Shown here piece by piece: positions 59,323 to 64,000 of a DNA stretch of 64,000 bases; the stretch's first letter is position 1; every line of letters starts with the position of its first letter. Origin of the DNA: Cyathus striatus (Eukaryota > Basidiomycota > Agaricomycetes > Agaricales > Nidulariaceae); assembly GCA_025738555.1 (NCBI GenBank), contig JAOVFP010000012.1, positions 682,001-746,000 on the forward strand, read 5' to 3'. The translations under genes were made by a program, and so were the position numbers. Under the pieces are notes generated by a model that searched no databases, had not been told where the DNA came from, and worked only from the letters and a program-made list of their open reading frames with translations.

Positions 59323-60654
59323 GTTGTGACCGTTCGAAGTGATTGTCCAGAAGTTTCCTAATAACAGTGCCGAGAATGACAAGTACTAAGAGAGGGGAGA
59401 ATGATGAAGAAGATGATCGTTGAAGGACTCTGTCGCTGTCGCGCTTCAGCGTTCGGTGTTCACATAAGTAGGTTCACATTAATTTGTTGATGAGTGATCC
59501 ATACATATTTAACCTGGCAGGTTGATGAAGGTTTACAAATCATTTGATGCACAGGAGCGCTGACTACGAGGCTGTGATAACCTGGAATTACTGTCATTGC
59601 GATGAGAACGGGTCAGCCTCGTCGGAAGAGAAGACGTGGGCGAGACGAGCATGTATGATAATAACGGGGGAGAATTGGGTAGTCCTGGGATAGCCAAGGA
59701 ACCTCGTTGAAGCTGCATACCGATGTGAATGAAAGGCGGCTTCCATTGTGCTTTCGCTGTTTTTTTTTTAAGGACGTTGGCAAACAGAGGGACGACAAAT
59801 ATGGCAACTGCCGGGTTGTTCTCGAACGCGTCGACGACTCGACGAACCATAAGCAGTGCTGCAAGGCAATGTTATCATTTCTCAGAATATCTCTCGTGAC
59901 GCTTTCTTTCCGTACGTGTACTATGCTCCGCCGGGCCTCGGAGCTGGTGCGAAATATTCATCATGAGGGTTAGCTGATATCACCCTTTCAATCATGGCAA
60001 GATCCCTAGTAAGTTTTGGTTTGGTTTGAAAGTTACTAGACTCAGCAAGTTGCATTGCAATCCTAAGCTTTCAGCGTACTAGCGGCGTAATAACAAGTAA
60101 TTTGCTTCATGAGCATACCGCTCTGAACAATCGTAACAGTGCTTTCACACCACAACAGCTACGAATGATTCATGGTACTCTGAACCTGGCGCGATAACGT
60201 TCTAGAGCCTGATTGGATGCGTGGGGTTCGTCGGATTTCAACTCCTCATAGTTCCAATGTGTCTGTCATAGGTTCTTTTTATACGTCGCACCATATGCCT
60301 CCGTGGTCTCAGATTCATGGTTGAATGTGCTTGTCTCTAAGATCTTTGGTAAAACGTCATATTCTTATCTACGCTTTCTACAGGAGCTTGCTTGTTCCGC
60401 TTGATCGCCTCCCCATATCGTAGCGAAATGAAGGAAGCACCATAGTTGGTAACAGCATGGCAGGATTCTGAGGCGAACAAACTCGTACGGTTGAATCTCA
60501 GTGCCAAATCCAACTTGGTTTATTTTGTCCGCCGTGTGGGCGAAACTCATCGTCAATCCACTATGACGCGATGTCATGACAATATAAAAGAGACGAGCTA
60601 CCCCCAGCTTGTCTATCAACTTAACCCTCAGCCTTCAGTAACTACTACTATAAC
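59323..60654. promoter_or_regulatory. Divergent intergenic region; TATA box of the protease gene
   Basis: About 1.3 kb. A TATAAAAG at 60583-60590 lies 65 bp before the protease ATG and is a good core-promoter match. Frames on the minus strand at 59533-59864 have no conserved motif. Confidence 0.5.
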
Positions 60655-62491
60655 ATGTCGAACTCTCTCCAATTCACCAGCCACATTGTACATGGCGCGA
60701 AGCATATCCTTGCTCGCGACCAGGCTCGTGCTAAGAAGCTCCTTGCCGGGCTACATCCGCATGGACCAGTTGCTTTCCATACTCGTAAAAGCCGCCACCA
60801 CCATCACGGTGGTAATAAGTCTGCTCCAGTTCCTCCTCAAGGCGACTCTACTGCTGCGGGACACTCCATTGACGTTACTGATGCTGGTGGGTTCCTCATG
60901 TATCATATGAGACGTCCGACTTAATTTGCGGTTTATAGCTGTCACATACACTCTTTCTGTGGGCGTCGGGCAACCTCCGACTAACTACACGCTTCTTATC
61001 GACACAGGTTTGTTCCTTACTTTTATACATGTGCCTGTGCTAACATAAGTGCCATGGTTATCCAGGAAGTTCCAACACGTAAGTATCACATTCCGCTTCC
61101 TGTTCATTCGCCTTATCATCTCTCAACAGTTGGGTGGGCGCTCGAGAAGAAATACCAACCTACATCCACAAGCAAGAGTACCAGGAAGCAAGTAGTGAGT
61201 ATTATCGGAGTTTTTTCTGGGTTCCACGACCTGACGTACTGCCCTCCTAAGACCGTAACATACGGTTCTGGTTCTTTCAGCGGAACCGAATGTAAGCGAA
61301 GCGCAGTCTGCTTCTTCTGAGCACCTTTCTGAAGCCTAGAAACATGTACAGTCACCGATCAAGTTTCCCTTGGTAGTGACCTTGTTATCCAGAATCAGTC
61401 AATTGGAGTCGCATCTACTGCACAAGGTTTCGATGACGTTGATGGGATTTTAGGGTAAGTGTGGACCATTAATGGAGCTAGTTGTATCTAAAGACCGATA
61501 TTTCCTCCCATAGTATTGGGCCTGTAGATCTAACTGAAGGTAAATCGGGCTAAAAATATCTTCCTTATCTGTGCTAAGAAAAGAACTGTGCAGGGACTGT
61601 GAAAGGAGCCTCTAGCGTCCCAACTGTCACAGACAATCTATTCACCCAGGGATCTATTTCGACTGAGTCTATCGGTATCTCCTACGTTCCAACCACAAGC
61701 GCTGACGAAGCTGCAAATGGTGAATTGTCATTTGGATCTATTGACGCCAGCAAGTACGTACCCCGGTTGATCCCCTGGTGGCTATTTTTGGTGCAGTTTA
61801 ACATGTGCATATTTTAGGATCACGGGAGATGTTACTTTCACCCAATCACTTCGACATCCCCCGCAAGCAACTACTGGGGAATTGACCAAACATTGACGTA
61901 TGGTGAAGGAACTCAGCTCCTCAGTGGAAATGCTGGCATTGTAGACACCGGCACCACCTTGCTTCTCATTGCTACCGACGCTTTCCAAGCGTACCAGAAG
62001 GCGACGGGAGCCACCCTTGACCAGTACGTCTGTATGTTCTACCCGGTGTGAATAATTGATGATAATATGTTTAGAACCACCGGCCTCCTCACTGTCACAG
62101 AAGAGCAGTTCGAGAACATGCAGAGCTTGTTCTTTGAGATCGGTGGGGTCAGTTATCCGGGTTTCATTTCTATATGTAGAACTAATCTGCCATAACTTTC
62201 AGACCTCGTTCGAGCTCACCGCAAATGCGCAGATCTGGCCCCGCTCCTTGAACAGTACACTCGGTGGTGAAGAAGGGAAGATCTACCTCATTACTGCCGA
62301 CTTGGGCAGCAACAGTGGATCTGGTCTCGACTTCATCAGTATGTGTCGTAATCCTTTCCGCTCAATGTATATAACTCACGGCATTCGTAGACGGTTTTGC
62401 TTTCCTGCAACGTTTCTATAGCGTTTATGATACCACCAACAGCCAAGTTGGCATCGCGACCACGCCGTTTACCGATGCTGAGACCAACTAA
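60655..62491 (+). CDS. Polyporopepsin-like aspartic protease (frameshifts)
   Basis: Pepsin-family (A1) protease close to polyporopepsin of polypore fungi. About ten exons give LSVGVGQPPTNYTLLIDTG with the first catalytic Asp, VTYGSGSFSGTE (flap Tyr), GFDDVDGILGIGPVDLT, VPTVTDNLFTQGSI, GNAGIVDTGTTLLLI with the second Asp, ELTANAQIWPRSLN and a C-terminus FLQRFYSVYDTTNSQVGIAT. Two frame breaks occur: near 61141-61146 (before KKYQPTSTSK, one base too many or two missing) and at 61841-61843 (CCC for CCCC, in VTFTPITSTS). The N-terminus from ATG 60655 has no signal peptide and carries a His cluster (SRHHHHGGN). An upstream signal exon may be missing from this model. Confidence 0.85.
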
Positions 62492-62837
62492 GGATAATGA
62501 TGGCGGCTTGATTAACAGGAATTGATGATTGATGATTGTAATTGGACTTGCTCGTTTAATATTTCGCACTTGTAGTAGGAACGTGGACCTTTTCTTTCTT
62601 GTTGGCTGTGATTAGCCAGTTGGATTCTGTACTCTTGTAACTAGACATCTGAGAATTATGTATTTTTGAAATGACATATATGGGCTGTTGCAATGTAAAC
62701 GGGACCTTGGGGATGATACAAGTCGTAATACGCAGTAGCAGACCAAGTGGGTACTTGGTACTAGCTGTATACTGTATATTGGAACCACCCCTTCCAATAC
62801 CCCTTCCACAAGCTCTGAACTTTCTCTGCACCCCCTC
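62492..62837. other. Intergenic, no gene seen
   Basis: About 350 bp after the protease stop codon; no supported coding frame. Confidence 0.4.
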
Positions 62838-63297
62838 TCCCCTGACTACCGGAACTTCACAAAGAAAGCATTCTACTTAGACCTTCGCCCTTTTCTTGCT
62901 TTAGACGATCAGAAACAGTTTCTTCAATGACAACCAACATCCGACGACATCATCTCCACGTTCTGTAACGCAACGATAAGGAACAGGAGGTGGTTTGACG
63001 ATATTGAACGACACAAGGAGAACGGTCAAGATGTTGTAAAGGATGGAAAGGAGTTATCGGGGTTGATATCACGGCCTTCAGATGTGATGAGTCTGCTACT
63101 CCCGATGGATAATCGCAATGTCGACGCCCAATTCGTTAGCACAGAATACTTGATCAATTCGTCATCCAGGAAAGAACCCTCAACCGCCCATCTCCATATT
63201 CGTTCATCTGATCTCTATCTTCCTTGCACTCTAACCTGAACATTAAAACAGCCAACTCCTGTATGGCCCAACCACCAAGATGCTTCTCATTTCCTTC
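62838..63297 (+). pseudogene. Coding-like frame with in-frame TGA codons
   Basis: One plus-strand frame stays open for about 150 codons apart from TGA at 62928-62930 and 63237-63239. The text reads like protein: RNFTKKAFYLDLRPFLALDD, RRWFDDIERHKENGQDVVKD, ISRPSDVMSLLLPMDNRNVD, EPSTAHLHIRSSDLYLPCTL. Both stops could come from CGA by a C-to-T change. I recognise no family. It may be a decayed gene, or an intact gene whose exon borders or sequence I misread. Confidence 0.35.
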
Positions 63298-64000
63298 CGT
63301 GAGTGAAGAGACGGAACAGGATATAAGCCGAAAATGTGTGAACGCTCTATGCGAAGGTATAGCATTGCAAGGATTACAAGGAAGGGGGGCAACGCAAAAA
63401 TCGGAAGTGACACTGGATATACATGCGGTGAATGCGATGAATCTGTTTCTCCTTACACATCCTTCAAAGTCAGAGTCACAGGAGGATCGAGAACGAGAGA
63501 TAGGCTCCGAGGAGTGAACGATAGAGACGTTGTAGAGCTCCAGATTGAATAAGCTGAACATTAGCATTTTCCTCGTGAGCGACGTGTACAGGGGATGAAA
63601 TAAGCGTGTATCCGTCGACGGAGCCCTATATCTTATTGATGGAAGCGCTCTCGCTGAGTTAACATTGTCGTGTCCGCTCCCAGTGAGCATCGGTTTTTAC
63701 CATCTCGGCAAGTAGGTACACTTCGCGGCGAATGTATGTGTTGCATTTTCCCCTGGAGAGCTTATGACTGTTAACAAGAAGTCATAGTCAGTATTACTCT
63801 GGAACTGATGAATGAAAACTGCGTACAATGCAAATTCGTGGTTGGGTCGTCTTCCATGTCCACTCTATTGTTTCAGGGTATAGAAGAACAAGTGTTTCTG
63901 TGCACGAGAGCCGGGGATCAAGCTGCATTGTTTCACCGATCTGCTCTAGTTCAAGCGGACGAAAGAAAATTAGTAATGGTGAAACATATATGTAGATAGT
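63298..64000 (+). other. Possible continuation of the broken gene; window edge
   Basis: Plus-strand stretches such as CVNALCEGIALQGLQGRGAT (about 63330-63390), AVNAMNLFLLTHPSKSES and NKRVSVDGALYLIDGSALAE (about 63600-63660) look coding but need frame changes or a TGA read through. A last piece (VQCKFVVGSSSMSTLLFQ, about 63820) runs towards the edge. They may be later exons of the preceding feature. Confidence 0.3.

Noticed and set aside
59533..59864. Minus-strand frame upstream of the RhoGEF-kinase gene
   Set aside because: No family features, no splice continuity with the downstream gene, and two overlapping frames are equally open.

Overview
The window is nuclear DNA of a filamentous basidiomycete, most likely an Agaricomycete. 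Genes are dense and cut by many short introns (about 45-70 nt). One protease closely follows the layout of polyporopepsin, a wood-rot fungus enzyme. Fungal HAK/KUP, MOB2, POB3, SMC6, COX20 and cofilin orthologues are present. There are no bacterial operons, no CRISPR arrays and no virus-like genes. All products were assigned by reading translated exons and splice sites; nothing was searched against a database.

Layout from left to right. 0.3-6.3 kb: a DUF3605 protein, an unrecognised helical protein and a HAK/KUP potassium transporter. 7.7-10 kb: two tandem MOB2-type kinase activators. 10.8-18 kb: a GPI-anchored cupredoxin, phosphopantothenoylcysteine decarboxylase (CoA synthesis), tRNA-Lys, COX20, a Cdc25-like rhodanese, a tRNA-Thr split by about 725 bp, and a DCAF4-like WD40 protein. 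18.9-19.7 kb: a complete non-autonomous hAT element with an 8-bp target duplication. 20.8-31.4 kb: a RA-PH protein, POB3 (FACT), alpha-actinin and cofilin. 31.6-37.4 kb: three secreted M43 metalloproteases. 39-47 kb: a single-pass membrane protein, SMC6 and a mitochondrial KHE1-family protein. 47-56 kb: RNR1, an aldo/keto reductase, an unrecognised small protein, tRNA-Gln and a BTB protein. 56-62.5 kb: a CH-DH-PH RhoGEF fused to a protein kinase domain, then a polyporopepsin-like aspartic protease. The right edge holds a broken coding-like region.

The genes form no single pathway. Loose themes are polarity and cytoskeleton (two MOB2, RA-PH, alpha-actinin, cofilin, RhoGEF-kinase), genome replication and repair (POB3, SMC6, RNR1, several with ACGCGT boxes upstream) and secreted proteolysis (three M43 enzymes and one aspartic protease).

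The main caution is sequence quality. Seven otherwise intact genes carry nine single-base frameshifts, mostly at short homopolymers. Sequencing error is more likely than decay of so many genes, but this needs checking. The most interesting biology is the split tRNA-Thr, the RhoGEF-kinase fusion and a 4-nt RNR1 micro-exon.
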